Assembly: GCA_018257865.1 (NCBI GenBank)
Contig: JAEUBA010000009.1
Span: 62,001 to 126,000 of the forward strand
Length of the DNA stretch: 64,000 nt
Direction of reading: 5' to 3'
From: Stereocaulon alpinum
Lineage: Eukaryota > Ascomycota > Lecanoromycetes > Lecanorales > Stereocaulaceae
Shown here: piece after piece, positions 1 through 11,786 of the stretch
Layout of the letters: the number at the start of each line of letters is the position of its first letter
Position numbering within the stretch: position 1 is the stretch's first letter
The notes under the pieces: generated by a model
Databases searched by the model: none
Told to the model about the DNA's origin: nothing
Seen by the model: the letters and a program-made list of their open reading frames with translations, nothing else
Position numbers and translations under genes: made by a program

Positions 1-1462
1 CATATGTCCTGCGTTCCTTTCCAGCACTCCGAGCTCGAAAAGCAGCCCTTATAGGTCATAGACGTCCCTTGCCGACAGGTAGCCGGCTCCCTCCAACATG
101 CAACGAACATGTATCTTGAACTACAATCCCTCGAAAGCACATATCTGGCTACGAAGGTTAGGCAAATTCCATGGAAAGCAAAGCCACAAGACCCGAGCAA
201 GTGGGCGAGAGCGGGACACCGGACGATCGTATGCAAGCACCAGGCATCTCGTTTCAAGAAATTCCTGAGATGTCGTGGTCTTTGCTTCACCTCCATCAAG
301 TATGAGCTGCTCTACGAAAAGACCTAACAATGTTGACAACACTTCCTCCAGGAAGGCTCTCCAACGACGAACAACCCAGCCTCCGTATCAGTGTGACAGC
401 TGAAACGGGATAGTGAAACCGACATGGACGCATTTCATTAATAGCAGACACCCGTACCCCAGTTTTGATATCACATGTCCAACGTCCAACAAGTCAATGG
501 AAATGATGCAAGACATATATAGAACCCCAACGGCACTCCCTCCGGGTGGCTTATGGATGGAAGATTAAGCTTCTCATTTGATCCCTCCGAGCACGCGACA
601 CTATTGGCGAGGGGTTTTGACCACGTCGTCCTGTCGACAGGGCGTGCACGACATTGTGATTGGCGTCGATGAGGGTCAGGATTCCGACGTTGGACGACCC
701 AATGTTTAGAATCTAGGTGGCGCAGGAGTGATGCGAAACATAGTCCCACAGCTTTAAAACCTTTTCCCATAGATTAAGCTTAAACTTGGTGGTGGTGGTG
801 GTCTGAGATGGGGGGACCAGCATTGAGCTCAGCCCCAGGCATGGCTTTACGTAGTCAGAAGCAATATGACGCAATGAAATTCTCCGCCGCTGAGCCTCGG
901 TCATCCTGTGATATTTTGATCCTTCGATGATCACTGATGGGTCAATCGTTCGTACGACAATGGATATCAGAAGTCATGAAGTGGACACGTAGTGGAGGCA
1001 TTCATTCAGGTGGCACGATTGAACTTTGGACTCGTGGATACGGTAAACAAATTCTTGAACATCTATCTAGCCATTCATCTAAGAATACCAAAAAGCGGCG
1101 TCACACAGCTCTCTCCCTCGCAACGAGGTCTCTTTCCTCCCTTCACCCCTCCATCACACCACGCTGCGGCCAACGCTCTAGGTACATGATCCCAGGCTGC
1201 CAGACCAGCGTCCACCACCATTACCATTACCATATGACCCCATGGCAAAACCTTGCGCGTAACAACGCAACGATGCTCAAACGCCGAGACAGAATCCATC
1301 TGCTGGGACCGCATCGCATCGCAAGGTGATGCCATCAAACCCGAACGTCGTCACGAATCAATGGGGTGTATGTATGGTTTATTTGGAGGTTTGCGTAATG
1401 AGATGGGTAGTTTCACTGTACATTGTGTTCTTCATTTCGTGTAGTGTCCTCCTTCTTCTGCT
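1..1462. other. gene-free left end
   Basis: Only short overlapping open frames below about 130 codons on both strands, none with a recognisable domain or spliceable extension. It may contain the 3' flank of the zinc-ribbon-like gene to its right and remnants of older sequence. I see no RNA gene or repeat. Confidence 0.5.
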
Positions 1463-2140
1463 TCAAAAGTAATAGTCGTCCTTGGCCGGCACAGGCAGCG
1501 CGCCCCGTGAGCCGACGCTGTAGTATGTTGACTGCCGGTGCTGCTGCATGGATCGGCGCTCGCGCTCTTTCATGTCTGACTCGTAGAGGCTGCCGCGGCC
1601 GCCATAGTATGGTTTCTCGCGGACGGAGGGTTTGCGCGTGAGGGGTGCAGGGGGCTCAGAGGTTTCGAGCTGGGGTTTGCTGATGTGTCGGGGCCGGGTG
1701 TCGCGCTCGGCGGGGTAGGATGATACTCGTGGGGGGACGGGGTATGTTTCGTCGTAGCTGACGAGGGGTGTTTTGCTGCGGAGGCGGAGGCCGCGTTCTA
1801 TGGCTTTTAGGAGCTCGCGGACGGGTGCGCAGTCGGCTGGGATTTCCATTTGCACGCGGCGGTTGCCGTCGAGGTCGACGACCGAGTATGCTTTGCCGGC
1901 TTTTTGCATTACGTATTGGGCGACGTCGATGGCGCGCTGGTGGCCCTTGGAGCAGAGGGTTCCGCTGTTCTTGTGGACTTCGTAGGGGTGGGCGCATTTG
2001 GTGCAGTGCGAGGCGTGCCGGGCAAAGGCTTTCATGACATAGAGCTCATCGGCGCGGGGGAGGCGCGAGTAGGTGGCCGGTATTGGGGCAAAGCCCACCT
2101 GGCGGGGCGAGGACGTGCGGGATGCAGCTGTGGAACGCAT
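1463..2140 (-). CDS. hypothetical zinc-ribbon-like protein
   Basis: About 225 aa if translation starts at the ATG at 2140. The open frame continues upstream to an ATG at 2446, but that extra part is a Gln/Pro/Ser/Thr/Tyr-rich stretch that looks like translated leader, so the inner start is preferred. A conserved-looking core (residues about 28-120) carries C46-x2-C49 and C63-x3-H67, a possible small zinc-binding site. A soluble alpha/beta-looking segment follows. The C-terminal third is disordered, rich in Arg, Pro and Tyr, and ends in acidic and aromatic residues. No signal peptide or membrane segment. It resembles the conserved hypothetical proteins common in filamentous ascomycetes; I cannot assign a function. 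It stands alone, with more than 2 kb of non-coding sequence upstream. Confidence 0.6.
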   Translation of the reverse strand: MRSTAASRTSSPRQVGFAPIPATYSRLPRADELYVMKAFARHASHCTKCAHPYEVHKNSGTLCSKGHQRAIDVAQYVMQKAGKAYSVVDLDGNRRVQMEIPADCAPVRELLKAIERGLRLRSKTPLVSYDETYPVPPRVSSYPAERDTRPRHISKPQLETSEPPAPLTRKPSVREKPYYGGRGSLYESDMKERERRSMQQHRQSTYYSVGSRGALPVPAKDDYYF

Positions 2141-4694
2141 GATGGGTTCGGATTGGGTTCTTGTTGGGGTTGGTGGTGGTGGGGTTGTGTAGTAGTAATA
2201 GCGTGTAGTGTACTGAGACACTTTGGAAGTGGTGGACAAGGTTGGGGTGTTATATAGAGGAGACAGCTCTCTTTGGCGACTTGTCAATGGTACCAGTGAT
2301 GTCACGGGAGGATTGCTTCTAACAGAAAGTGTTTCGTGGGGTTGTTGCTGTTGGAAGGGGGATTGTAGGAGGGAGGAATGGAAAGGCAAAGTAGTACGGG
2401 GGAACCGCTGCGAATTGTATGTGTTGGGTTGGGGAAAGACAGACAATCAAACACAGACAGAGACGGATGTTGAAGAAGAAAGAAGTAGAATTGACGAGTG
2501 AGGATGGTTATGAAATATGAATCTGATGCCTGTCCAGCTTAGAACCACTTTTGCCCAGCTTCGAGTCATATGCACACAAACCCATGCAGCGACTTTACCT
2601 TACCCGTACGAGCTAATGCACGTTCGACTCAGGCAGCAGAGATAAGTGGTCAATGGTTGCCTGGAATTGCCCGGTATGCGTCCCGATCCAGGGTGTGGCA
2701 GCTCTGGCCAATGGGTTCGGTGGTGGCTCAGTACTCGGTAGTGTTTTGGGGTGGCTTTGCACGTTACATTGGACATTGGTTATTGCGCAATAATTTTGCA
2801 AATGCATTGTCCCTTTATGGCGGTGCACAGCTGTCAGCAGCATTCGAATTGTTGTGCATGATTCTTTTCTTCGGCGCAATGCTACAACCAGCCAGTACAT
2901 GACTCCGAGAGAATTGATTCATCACTAGCAAGAGCTTAGCCATGATGATGGAGAGGACAAGTATGACTGTTCTCGCGGAAGGACATCATTGGCGGCAGGC
3001 AGTGCTTTCAAAGAAGGTGGGCGAGGTGGGGTATCACTCCTTCGCTCGTCCTAAGCGAGAGTGCTTTGTCTACTTTGGGCATGGCTGTGCCTCTTAGCGT
3101 TCTTAGCGCAGGCTTCTTCGACTGCGCTCCTTTGCCGAGAACTACCTTCTCAGCTGAACAGGTATCAGAAGGCAGACTCGCAGGGTCTTGTTGCTGACAT
3201 CCGCGTCCATTGGTATCCGACTGACCCTTTACCGACTCCAATCGCTAGCCATTGCTTACTATCCTGCCGCTATGTGCGTTGCTTTTGACGCTGGTGACTT
3301 TGGCCCCCAACATGTTTACCTCACTCACACAAACCTTATGTTGACCGGTGTGCATACATGATGAGCGCAGCCACCTGGGGGAAGCTCATGCAGGCACATC
3401 AAAGCAATGACCCGAAAAGTCATTGATATGTGAGGGATTAATATCCGTTGCCTTCTTCTGACCTGTTGGGATTGGTCTCATGGCTCTAGGATGCATTGTG
3501 ATGACTAGTCTCTGTTCTTCCATCAAGGTTCGACAGCTCGACAAGGTTCCTATCGAGCAGGTGGCGTGGCGTTGTTACAGTCTTTAAGGATTACTGGTCG
3601 TTTCTCCCTCGACTGTGCTCAGCATTGTTCCGGTTGCGCCCGCGGGATTCCTCTCATCGTCTGACAGCTTAGCGTACCAGCCTCGTCGCTCATGGCGATT
3701 ACGGAAGCAGGTGGCGAGGTTAGCCTCCTTGTAACCGTTCCATTCTTCAGTGCAACCTAGCTGGCCTTCCAGAAGTATATCAACAAATCGAGTATACCTA
3801 ACTAGACAACATTGTCTTAGTCCCTTACGAATTGCACTGAACAGAGTTCCAAGGGTGTCATCGCCTCATCTATCAGTCCGAGGCAGACGTTGTTGTAATG
3901 CAGCTTCTGCAGAAGCCTGGTGTAATCGCCAAGGAACGTCTACATTTTTTGTCCGACGCTATCCTCACTTGAAGACAATGCCAACCACAAGCGAGCGAGT
4001 GAAGATCGTCCAATGTGCCAAAGTGGCGGCTTACGAAGACCGATGTCACGAAGATAGTCGGAACCCCAAAAGCACGTGCACCTAGTATACAGTGGGTACA
4101 GAATGCCTCATTGATAATAATGTGCCAAATGTGGAACATGATCACATTATGCGGCAGGCAATAGTAAGAGTGCGTGAGTATCGTCCACGTGGCGTGTCAT
4201 CCGAGAATGTAGTTACACGAGCAATTCATTTGTCAAATACAGAGGAGAACATGACCGCCATGTTACGCAGGATTTAGCAGCCCTTGTACCGCGTTATCCG
4301 TGATATACTCGTTGAAGCGCAAGACACGTGATACCTGTTCCTTATACGTAGAATGCTGACATTTTCACTTCCATCAGGCAAGGATATATCGGGTTTGCCA
4401 AGTTTCCGAGCAGGTTGCTCTTGAACCCAGACCTCTCTTTCACAGGAACTTCCTCGCCTCTTTGAGTCATTGAAGCGCAATCAGATCACGAGGCTGGACT
4501 GTACACAGAGCAGCGATTAGGTTTGGTAGACTATCATATCATCCCGTAAGACTTGTTGAAAAGCCAACTCATTCTCTGTTGACTTATTTGATGATAAACG
4601 AATTCGTTTGTGGCGTTGAAAGCTGAGGAATGCTTCCCAGCATGGTGGATTACCGCGGTTTACCGATGATTAAAGGACCACTACCAGGCCTCAT
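2141..4694. other. intergenic, no supported gene
   Basis: Holds the promoter and 5' leader of the minus-strand gene ending at 2140, then about 2 kb with only short frames (longest near 3750-4145, about 110 codons, no recognisable domain). A gene remnant cannot be excluded, but nothing here can be supported. Confidence 0.4.
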
Positions 4695-5385
4695 TCAGAA
4701 TGGCTCGATCCTAAACAGCGCGACCTCGCATACGTGGGTCTCTGTTTCGTCAAAAAACATTGTAATATCAACCCACCGGGGCCGAGACAGGAAGAAGGAT
4801 AGGGTGCCGCTTTGAGTGCCAAAGTAGTCACCTTTGATAATGGTTGCCAGTCTGGCGGGCAATCCAGGAATATGCTCGAATACATACACAAGTCCGACGT
4901 TACGCGTACACGAAAAACTGAATGCATAGATCGTCGTGGTCCCGTAGTGTTCGAGCATAACGGGTGAGAAATTGATCCTATCGCCAACGTAACTGGTAAG
5001 GTTTAACTCCTTCAGCGTCTCACATCTGAGCGCTGCTGATGTTATCGTTTGTGCTGATGAGCTTGCTGATGAAGTTGAGGGTTGCGGAGTTCCCATCGGG
5101 TTGCGGAGTTCCCATCTGTATGTTGCGGACATCGTGTCCTGCAGGGACTATAATCGAACGATTGGTGTTGACAGGCATGTACTGGTTCACAATCGCAAGA
5201 GCGCTGGATTGGGTATCGTTGACGTATCTCCATGCCCCGTAAAAGGGTGGTGGTGGGGGGTTGGGGCAACGAAGGTTTCTCAGCTTTGAGATGGTAGCCT
5301 CAAGTTTAGGTTGCATACTGTCATGGTCTAATATTGGACTAGCTAAGCAAAAGCTAGGCGAGAGGAGTAGAAGAAGGAGTATCAT
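4695..5385 (-). pseudogene. secreted protein gene frameshifted by a 19-bp tandem duplication
   Basis: Reading on the minus strand from the ATG at 5385, the product opens with a strong signal peptide (a Leu-rich core in the first 15 residues, then Ala-Ser-Pro), so the secreted start is chosen over the upstream in-frame Met at 5661. The first frame runs about 121 codons to a stop near 5020. The second half continues in another frame from about 5118 down to 4695. The switch falls on a tandem duplication (5080-5118); removing 19 bp shifts the frame by exactly the amount needed to join both halves. Without it the protein would be about 0.2 kDa-scale short, near 220 aa, with four Cys (one in the N-terminal half, three in the C-terminal half), N-glycosylation sites and a Pro-rich patch. 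The family is not recognised; an apoplastic or effector-like role is only a guess. A sequencing artefact or a strain-specific allele is possible. Confidence 0.6.
5080..5118. repeat. 19-bp tandem duplication
   Basis: Two adjacent copies with a period of 19 bp (5080-5098 and 5099-5117) sharing 18 consecutive bases, starting GGTTGCGGAGTTCCCATC. As 19 is not a multiple of three, it shifts the minus-strand reading frame. A further TGTTGCGGA follows at 5120, so the local sequence favours slippage. Confidence 0.95.
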
Positions 5386-5778
5386 AGCGTGCAAGGTATG
5401 GAGTTTTTTGAGGAGGTATTTTGTTGGGGTGGAAGCGTGGGGGTGCGGTGGTCGAGGTTGGGTAGGCGTGGGTGAAGCATTTATAATGATCTTCGCGACT
5501 TTCCTTGTGCTTAGCTGGGACTGTCCGATGGCTTGCATTGCCGACCTTGATGCAAGATTTTGTCTCCTGCGTCCTACCATGTGCGTCGCATTTATCGAAT
5601 ACAGGCGACTCTGGAAAGCTAACTCGTAGCAGTTTAGAGCGCAATAGCTGGTCAAAAACACGGGCCAGCTAAGCGAAGAATACTTGCAAATGTCTCAGTT
5701 CGGTATTCCAAGGCGGAAGCGGTCGGGGTAGACATGGGCAGATGTTCTGGTTGTCTGTTGATTGATGACTAGGATACC
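5386..5778. other. short intergenic region
   Basis: Promoter side of the minus-strand secreted-protein gene and 3' flank of the F-box gene. An open frame continues upstream of 5385 into this region but reads as leader sequence. Nothing else seen. Confidence 0.5.
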
Positions 5779-6816
5779 CTACGAACATTTTTGAGTTGAA
5801 GGTAGCCGCTCAACAAAGAATCCATCGCCGAGCTCAATGACGGTGAACACTGAATAACTTAAGCCCTGCGATGTCTTCTCACCGAGACTGTTGCTATCAT
5901 AAATGTATCGTGGGTTACTAGTATTCCAATCTTCCCATAGTCTTATGGACTTGTAGCTTTCAAGTTTCCTTTCAGGTCCGAAACGGTTCAACTGCCCCCA
6001 ATCACCATATCCGCAGATCTTGCATTCAGTACCGCAGGCAAGACACTGCTTTTTGCCCGCCGCTTCAGTCTCTCCCAAGACGTCGCCGCAATGTAAGCAT
6101 ATTCGCTCTGTTGAAATGATCCACCGGTCATGAAGTAGAGATTGAGCCCATGCTTTGTGCTGACGATTGCGGTATTTGGGATGATACGAAATCCGTCGTG
6201 AGAAATGGAGCGAGCAATACCGCTTCTCGGGATATTTGCTTTTGTCCATCTGCATAGACCAAAAGCCGTAGCGAGTTGTACTGAACGCCTTGCGAGGGTG
6301 ACTTTGCTTGCAGAACGCACAGGCGAGAAGTTTTGGCAGCCTTGCGCCCTTCATTATCAAGTCTCGTTCCAAATGACATGTTACTCTCCACTTGATACAT
6401 CGGTTGAGCTCGCTCTCTGTTATGGGAACAGATTGATACAATCTTCGGCATGTCAATTTCAAGCAGATGGAGGACGCGACGTCGAGGGAATCAAGGATCT
6501 GAAATACAAGTTCGTTTGGGAGTCGATGTATCGGACATATTGCTCTGAGGTTCGCGGCGGCCAAGAGGGATTCGTCGACCTGGGTTGAATTGTCTCGCAT
6601 CACTGATGGTGGCTTGTCACCTTTTATATGTTCATCCGGGAGGACTTTACGCGCGATATCGTGCAAATCGCACGGCAGTAGCCGTTCTTGTGAATCTCCA
6701 TACCCAGAATGCGTTCTTAGACGCTGGAACTTCCCTTTCCCTCCAAGGGTAAGGAGTTTAGAAAAGAGGCTCAGCATGTCGGATCTAAGTCCTACAAAGC
6801 ACCCAGTCTTTGGCAA
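5779..6816 (-). CDS. F-box protein with C-terminal zinc-ribbon cysteines
   Basis: Single-exon 345-aa protein. Residues about 96-130 form an F-box-like helix set (Leu-Pro-Asn-Glu-Leu, then Ile-Leu-Asp-Ser-Leu, then a Cys-Arg-Arg-Leu-Tyr turn), the module that binds Skp1 in SCF ubiquitin ligases. The C-terminal half has Cys pairs at 166/169, 240/243, 258/261 and 265/268, suggesting structural zinc sites instead of the WD40 or LRR substrate-binding domains of classical F-box proteins. This plan (F-box plus Cys-rich tail) is common in fungal lineage-expanded F-box families. The start at 6816 is the first ATG of the frame; a Met 13 residues in is an alternative. The substrate cannot be predicted. 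Confidence 0.7.
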   Translation of the reverse strand: MPKTGCFVGLRSDMLSLFSKLLTLGGKGKFQRLRTHSGYGDSQERLLPCDLHDIARKVLPDEHIKGDKPPSVMRDNSTQVDESLLAAANLRAICPIHRLPNELVFQILDSLDVASSICLKLTCRRLYQSVPITESELNRCIKWRVTCHLERDLIMKGARLPKLLACAFCKQSHPRKAFSTTRYGFWSMQMDKSKYPEKRYCSLHFSRRISYHPKYRNRQHKAWAQSLLHDRWIISTERICLHCGDVLGETEAAGKKQCLACGTECKICGYGDWGQLNRFGPERKLESYKSIRLWEDWNTSNPRYIYDSNSLGEKTSQGLSYSVFTVIELGDGFFVERLPSTQKCS

Positions 6817-8415
6817 TTGGAATGAGGACCACGATCAATGAAGTGAATATTCAGCGTTGGGAGAGGTCGGAAAGCCTAGTTGATCCTCGAAAATCCCAGA
6901 TCAAGTCATCGACCAACTGGTGTAGGTCCTCCGTATCAAGATCAACGAAGAAGCTGGTACTGATTCTATAATCAGAACGAGAAGCTTTATGATGAAAGAG
7001 AAAAAACGCCTAGCTTTTGATGAAAATTAGTGGAGAATAAAAGCTTATGAAAACCATGTGAGGAGACTTTCATGGCTATTAGCTCTAGTCTTAGCTCGGA
7101 GGTAGTGGAGTCAGCTTGCGCTCGTTATCGAGTTCGACTCCATATATAAGCCTAGTAAAAGTACATTGGATTGGGGCGTTATGCCTAGCAGTCCCCTTCG
7201 GAGCCGTTTCATTCTAATAGGGTCAACTGCTGACTTGCCTTTATGCTTAACTCCCTAAGTGGGAGCTTTCCAATATATAGGGGTTCATCAATCCAGACTA
7301 TCCACTTCTAATGTCAGTGTCCTTGGCTATGTCAAAATTCCACGTCAGCATAAAATTGTTATGGAATGCCGTTCCTTATGTAGGCTAGTAACCCTAGCAC
7401 CAATCTGTAGCGCTTGCGAGCCTTGCACACCTCGAATGAATGACCAGGTTGTCAGGTATCTCTTCACCAAACCAACACATGATTTACGGGGCCCACCTAC
7501 CGAAATCCAGAACTCGTCGATACAAAGGCAAACCAACAGCGTGGACGGTGCTCTTGCCGCTGGATGAATGCACATAGGCCGGCATCCATGATCGAGATTG
7601 CATTCGACCGACGGCCTTGGATGATTAGAGATCATGTTTGCATCTCTCTTCGTCCTAATTTAAATCATGGACTCGATGAAAAGTTATGAAGGTAATATTT
7701 AATGTTAGAGATGATTTATGCTCGATTTATGCAACCTTATCCCCTTCACAAGTGACCCCTCCTCGCCCTCCCCTCCAGCCCTAGAACTAATGGTACGTAA
7801 GTTGGTAACCCCCCTGTTGCCCTACGCCAATTAATTATGAATAAATTAAAACCCCGAAGCTTTCAACCCCGCATTCAACAAACCCATCGCTAAGTAACTC
7901 AAGAGAAAGGCGCACGGCGCACCAAAAGCGCTGGATGGGCTCGGAGCAAGGTACCAACCAACTGTGATGTAATTGCAAGCTTCATGTACATATCCTAGTT
8001 ATTCTCACACGCTGTCGCATCACACTAAAGCTAATTAATTAATACATTCCTATTCTCACGTGCCTAGGAAATACTCCTTGTGTAGGTATACAACACTGTG
8101 CGGGTACAAAGGCGGGGCTTCTTCCGGGCGGTTCGGGGTACGTCGTTTGACCCTCTGCTCCTCCCTTATCCCGAGATGGCATATGTGGATAGGTATCCAT
8201 GGTTGAAAGTTGCTTCTGTTGCGGCTTCCTATCAATGGCTCCACAGATAAGGTGCTGACTGTTGTTCGGAGCGGCAACCAGAAACACACAACGCTTTCTG
8301 TCCCGATTGACAATAACCTCCGCCTGACAACTCCGTCGCGGTCACCGCCCCTTACCCTAGGAGCAGGCTCCTTCCCATCTCCACTCTAAGTATCTCCTCG
8401 ACCACCACCGTAACC
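6817..8415. other. intergenic, AT-rich in part
   Basis: Divergent spacer between the F-box gene (minus) and the mitochondrial carrier (plus), so it must contain both promoters. 6980-8050 has several AT-rich tracts and no supportable frame. The 80 bp before 8416 are C/A-rich and pyrimidine-rich, like a fungal promoter and leader. Confidence 0.5.
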
Positions 8416-9482
8416 ATGTCAAAGCCCCTCGAAGCAGCCAAGTCAGCCACCTCAACGACAAAACAAGTCCTAACAAAGCCCGTCGCCGAAAACTCTCCGA
8501 CTGCAGGCAACTTTCTACACCGCCCTTACGTGAAAGCAGCCCTCCCCTTCATAAATGGCGGCCTCGCTGGAATGGCAGCTACCACGACCATACAGCCCAT
8601 CGACATGGTAAAGGTCCGGCTGCAATTGGCTGGCGAGGGCTCAAAAACAAGCGCGAGACCAAGTCCGCTGCAGGTCACAAGAGACATCATAGCTCAGGGC
8701 AAGGTCGGAGACTTGTATACCGGCTTGAGTGCGGGATTGTTAAGGCAGGCTGTCTATACGACTGCGAGGCTGGGCTTCTTCGACACTTTCATGACGGCAC
8801 TGAAAGCAAGGGCTGAGACGAAAGGACAAAGCATCGGCTTCAAAGAGCGAGCAGCCGCTGGCTTAACGGCTGGCGGGTTGGCCGCTATGGTGGGAAATCC
8901 GGCAGATCTTGCACTCATACGGATGCAGAGTGATGGACTCAAGCCGAAAGACCAACGTGCGAACTATAGGAGCGTAATTGATGCCTTATCACGAATCGCA
9001 AAGGGCGAGGGCGTCTACGCGCTCTGGGCTGGTGCCGCACCCACCGTCGTGAGAGCCATGGCGCTCAATTTCGGTCAATTGGCTTTCTTCTCGGAAGCAA
9101 AAACACAATTGAAGGCAAAGACACAACTCTCAACAACGACACAAACGTTAACGGCGTCAGCAATTGCGGGCTTCTTCGCTAGTTTCTTCAGTCTGCCCTT
9201 TGACTTTGTGAAGACGAGGCTGCAGAAGCAGTCGAAGGGACCAGATGGGAAGTTACCGTATAGCAGTATGGCGGACTGCTTTAGGAAGGTGACGAAGGAT
9301 GAAGGATTACTGAGGTTCTATCGAGGGTTCGGGACATATTATGTTAGGATTGCGCCGCATGCGTGAGTGATGGCCCCTTTCCTTACTCCCAGATAACCTC
9401 ATGTAGCCGTCTACTTACTTGCCTTCGCCATAGCATGATAACGCTCATCGTAGCGGACTGGCTGGGCGTCCTCACCAAGTGA
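8416..9482 (+). CDS. mitochondrial 2-oxoglutarate/malate carrier
   Basis: Inner-membrane solute carrier (SLC25 family), 331 aa, expected to exchange 2-oxoglutarate for malate. The three tandem repeats each show the Px[DE]xx[KR]x[RK] signature: Pro-Ile-Asp-Met-Val-Lys near residue 62, Pro-Ala-Asp-Leu-Ala-Leu-Ile-Arg near 163 and Pro-Phe-Asp-Phe-Val-Lys near 262. The second motif, with Ala-Leu-Ile-Arg-Met-Gln-Ser-Asp, is typical of the oxoglutarate-carrier branch. Exons are 8416-9362 and 9434-9482. The 71-bp intron (GTGAGT...ATAG) falls inside the Ala codon after Ala-Pro-His, and the short last exon supplies the final membrane-helix residues. The ATG context (ACCATGTC) is good. A related dicarboxylate or tricarboxylate specificity is possible but less likely. 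Confidence 0.88.
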
Positions 9483-9810
9483 TGAGATTTGGTCGCATGG
9501 ATTTGGTTCGGCTTGGAAGCACTGGAACTTTTGGGCTTGCGTGGGTGGAGCAATTGCGTTAGGAAAGGAATCCTTGGCGTGTCCTTACAACATTATTCAT
9601 TGCATGCTGCAAGAACAGTCGTTGAAGCCATTTCGGCTTCTGTAAATATTGCAACTAGATATCACTATCAGCATCCAGAAGCCGGCATTCACAGGCACTT
9701 TTGGTTGGGAGATATGAAAGACATGACAAACGCACAATGCTATCCGCTTTCTCAGTCCCCAGCACGCTTAGGCGCTAATTCATGCATTTGAGTGTACGAT
9801 ATCTAGCATC
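9483..9810. other. convergent 3' spacer
   Basis: 3' flanks of the carrier (plus) and the SUMO ligase gene (minus). A 100-codon plus-strand frame here has no domain and is probably chance. Confidence 0.5.
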
Positions 9811-11336
9811 TTAATCATCGGTGTCTTCATCGTCCTCCAGATCAACAATTGGGGAATTGCTCGGTCCATCTTCTTCCTCGTCCATAGTTCTCTGTATCTG
9901 CGTGTTCGGCACCATTGATACTTGTCGGCTCTGGATACCAGGTGCCTGACTTTGTCTCTCCAGTTTCACTCTTGGTATTCTAGTTATGGCTGGCGAGCTA
10001 CTGATTAGCCCCGTTCCCCCTCCAGCAGGTCGTGTTTGCCTGCTTATGTCTTCATCGTCGGAGTACTCGTCATTTTGAGCATTAAGAGCGGCTTGTATGC
10101 GTTTAATTTTGCGTATGAGGACGGGATCCTCCTTCAGATCGCTAGCCGTGAGAAGCTACAAATACAGCAAGTTAGCAGTCAATGCAATTTCTCGATTCTT
10201 TGACAACAACCGGTGGGTAATAGCGACTTGACATACCACTACACAAACAGGACACTTCAACGCCTTCACACCTCGTCTGCCCGAACCTTCAAGCGTAATA
10301 TCACTTCTGTTAATCATGTCCAAGATTGCTCCCTTCTCAAAGCTATGCGGGCACTTTTGACTTGTGACAGGCTCTTTCATCGGCAGCAAAGTGAGAGGGC
10401 ATTTAATGCTGACGCGTTCAGACGCCACGGCGAGATCGTCATCATCCTCAATGGCATCGCCCGCTGCAGCTGCAGCCCGAGTCGTAGGATGGGATGGATC
10501 TGGGGATCCGGAGAGAAACCATGTTGATGCATGGGGCATGGGCGGGGCTTTATCTTCTGGGTAGTGTGCATCGTGGACGATCTTCTTGAAGCCAACGTAG
10601 TCGTTGTGAGAGGCATAGCTGTGTAACAATGTTAGACTTAATTAGTGGAAGACATTATATAGTAAGGATCTTACCGATGAGACATTGACATTGTCTGGTA
10701 CGCTGCCGTCTGCTCCGCAATCTTCTGCTTCAAGGCTGCCATGATGCTGTCATTCTCCCCCACGGTTTGCGTGGCTTCGTCCCCAAATTCGCTCTCCTCA
10801 TCATCAGGACCCACACCTTGCCTCCGATGTCTCGGTCTGGCTTGACTTGCTCCCAGCGTACTCTGCGTAGCTCCACCGTAACTTGCAGTATTGCTGACGT
10901 TCTCCTGAAGCTCTCTTAACGCTCTCTCCATACCCTCCACCTCTGCACTGGCATCTATAATCTTGCGAACACTTGCGTCCAATCTCTCCGTCATATCATC
11001 TATATTCCGACGCATCTCGTCTAAGATAGGGTCTTCTTCAATGCTATGCTGAGAGCCCTGCTTCTCCAGATTCCGCCTCCTCCGCTCAAATTCTGCAGTT
11101 TTCTCCTGAAGGCGGTCATTAATATCTGCGGCTGCCTGTGTCAGATGTTTGTTCGCAGCCCGTTGTCTTGTTTTGAGGGGATCCAATTTGTGATTTCGGG
11201 GTAGATTTTGGAGGGCGCGTTGAGCGGCCTCATTGAGGGGGTGCTGTGGGGGTTGGTATGCGGGGAGCTGTGCACGTGCTTGACCTGGTCGATCTACGGT
11301 GGTAGTAGTAGCAGGTCGTGACCTTGAAGGCGCCAT
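9811..11336 (-). CDS. SUMO E3 ligase, Nse2/Mms21 type, of the Smc5-6 complex
   Basis: Three exons on the minus strand: 11336-10675, 10618-10237 and 10155-9811. Introns of 56 bp (GTAAGA...ACAG) and 81 bp (GTATGT, branch CTAAC, TTTGTAG) keep phase, giving about 462 aa. The N-terminal half is disordered and then coiled-coil (Glu/Arg/Leu-rich, about residues 80-160), as expected for docking on an Smc5 arm. Residues about 290-350 form an SP-RING: C294, C310, H312, C343 and C346, with Lys-Cys-Pro-Leu-Thr and Lys-Cys-Pro-Val-Cys. The SP-RING recruits the SUMO-loaded E2 Ubc9 for DNA-repair sumoylation. The last exon adds an acidic tail ending in Pro-Ile-Val-Asp-Leu-Glu-Asp-Asp, a classical SUMO-interacting motif. 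The ATG at 11336 is preferred over an upstream in-frame Met at 11417 that begins a hydrophobic leader-like stretch. Confidence 0.85.
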
Positions 11337-11786
11337 AGTTGAAGGGTCGCAATGTTCGTTGCAGGGTATGAAGTCGCCGAGACTTATACTTAAGAGGAAA
11401 ACGCGCTGTCGTCCCACGCGAAGTCACTAGTCGACGTTAGCGTATCTATCTGAATTACCGTCCAGGACGTTTCATTTGAGCTTCTCACGCATGTTGAAGG
11501 GTAGATTCTACTCTGGCATTGGCGCATGCGCATGCCTTGCATACCAGTTGCTTGCTAATGTGCTCAAAATCTACTTGCTAGGTAGTTGAAAAAGGGAAGT
11601 ACATTCTAAGAGGCCGGATGCATAATGTTCAGCTGTTTGTGAAGGACATGGATAGTATGTGGCTACTCAAAAGTTTTTACTCAGGTTTCTCGCCTTTTCG
11701 TAATAACAAGATAGCTAACATCACCACATAGGTGGCTTCCCCATTAACGTCAACTCGCTTAAAGAGAGTATCTCTTCCAGACACGC
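11337..11786. other. intergenic between two minus-strand genes
   Basis: Promoter of the SUMO ligase gene and 3' flank of the transporter gene. No other feature seen. Confidence 0.5.

Noticed and set aside
10156..10236. Reading the SP-RING protein straight through to the stop at 10156
   Set aside because: That stop lies exactly at the acceptor of a well-formed intron (GTATGT, CTAAC, TTTGTAG), and splicing extends the protein in phase by 114 residues.
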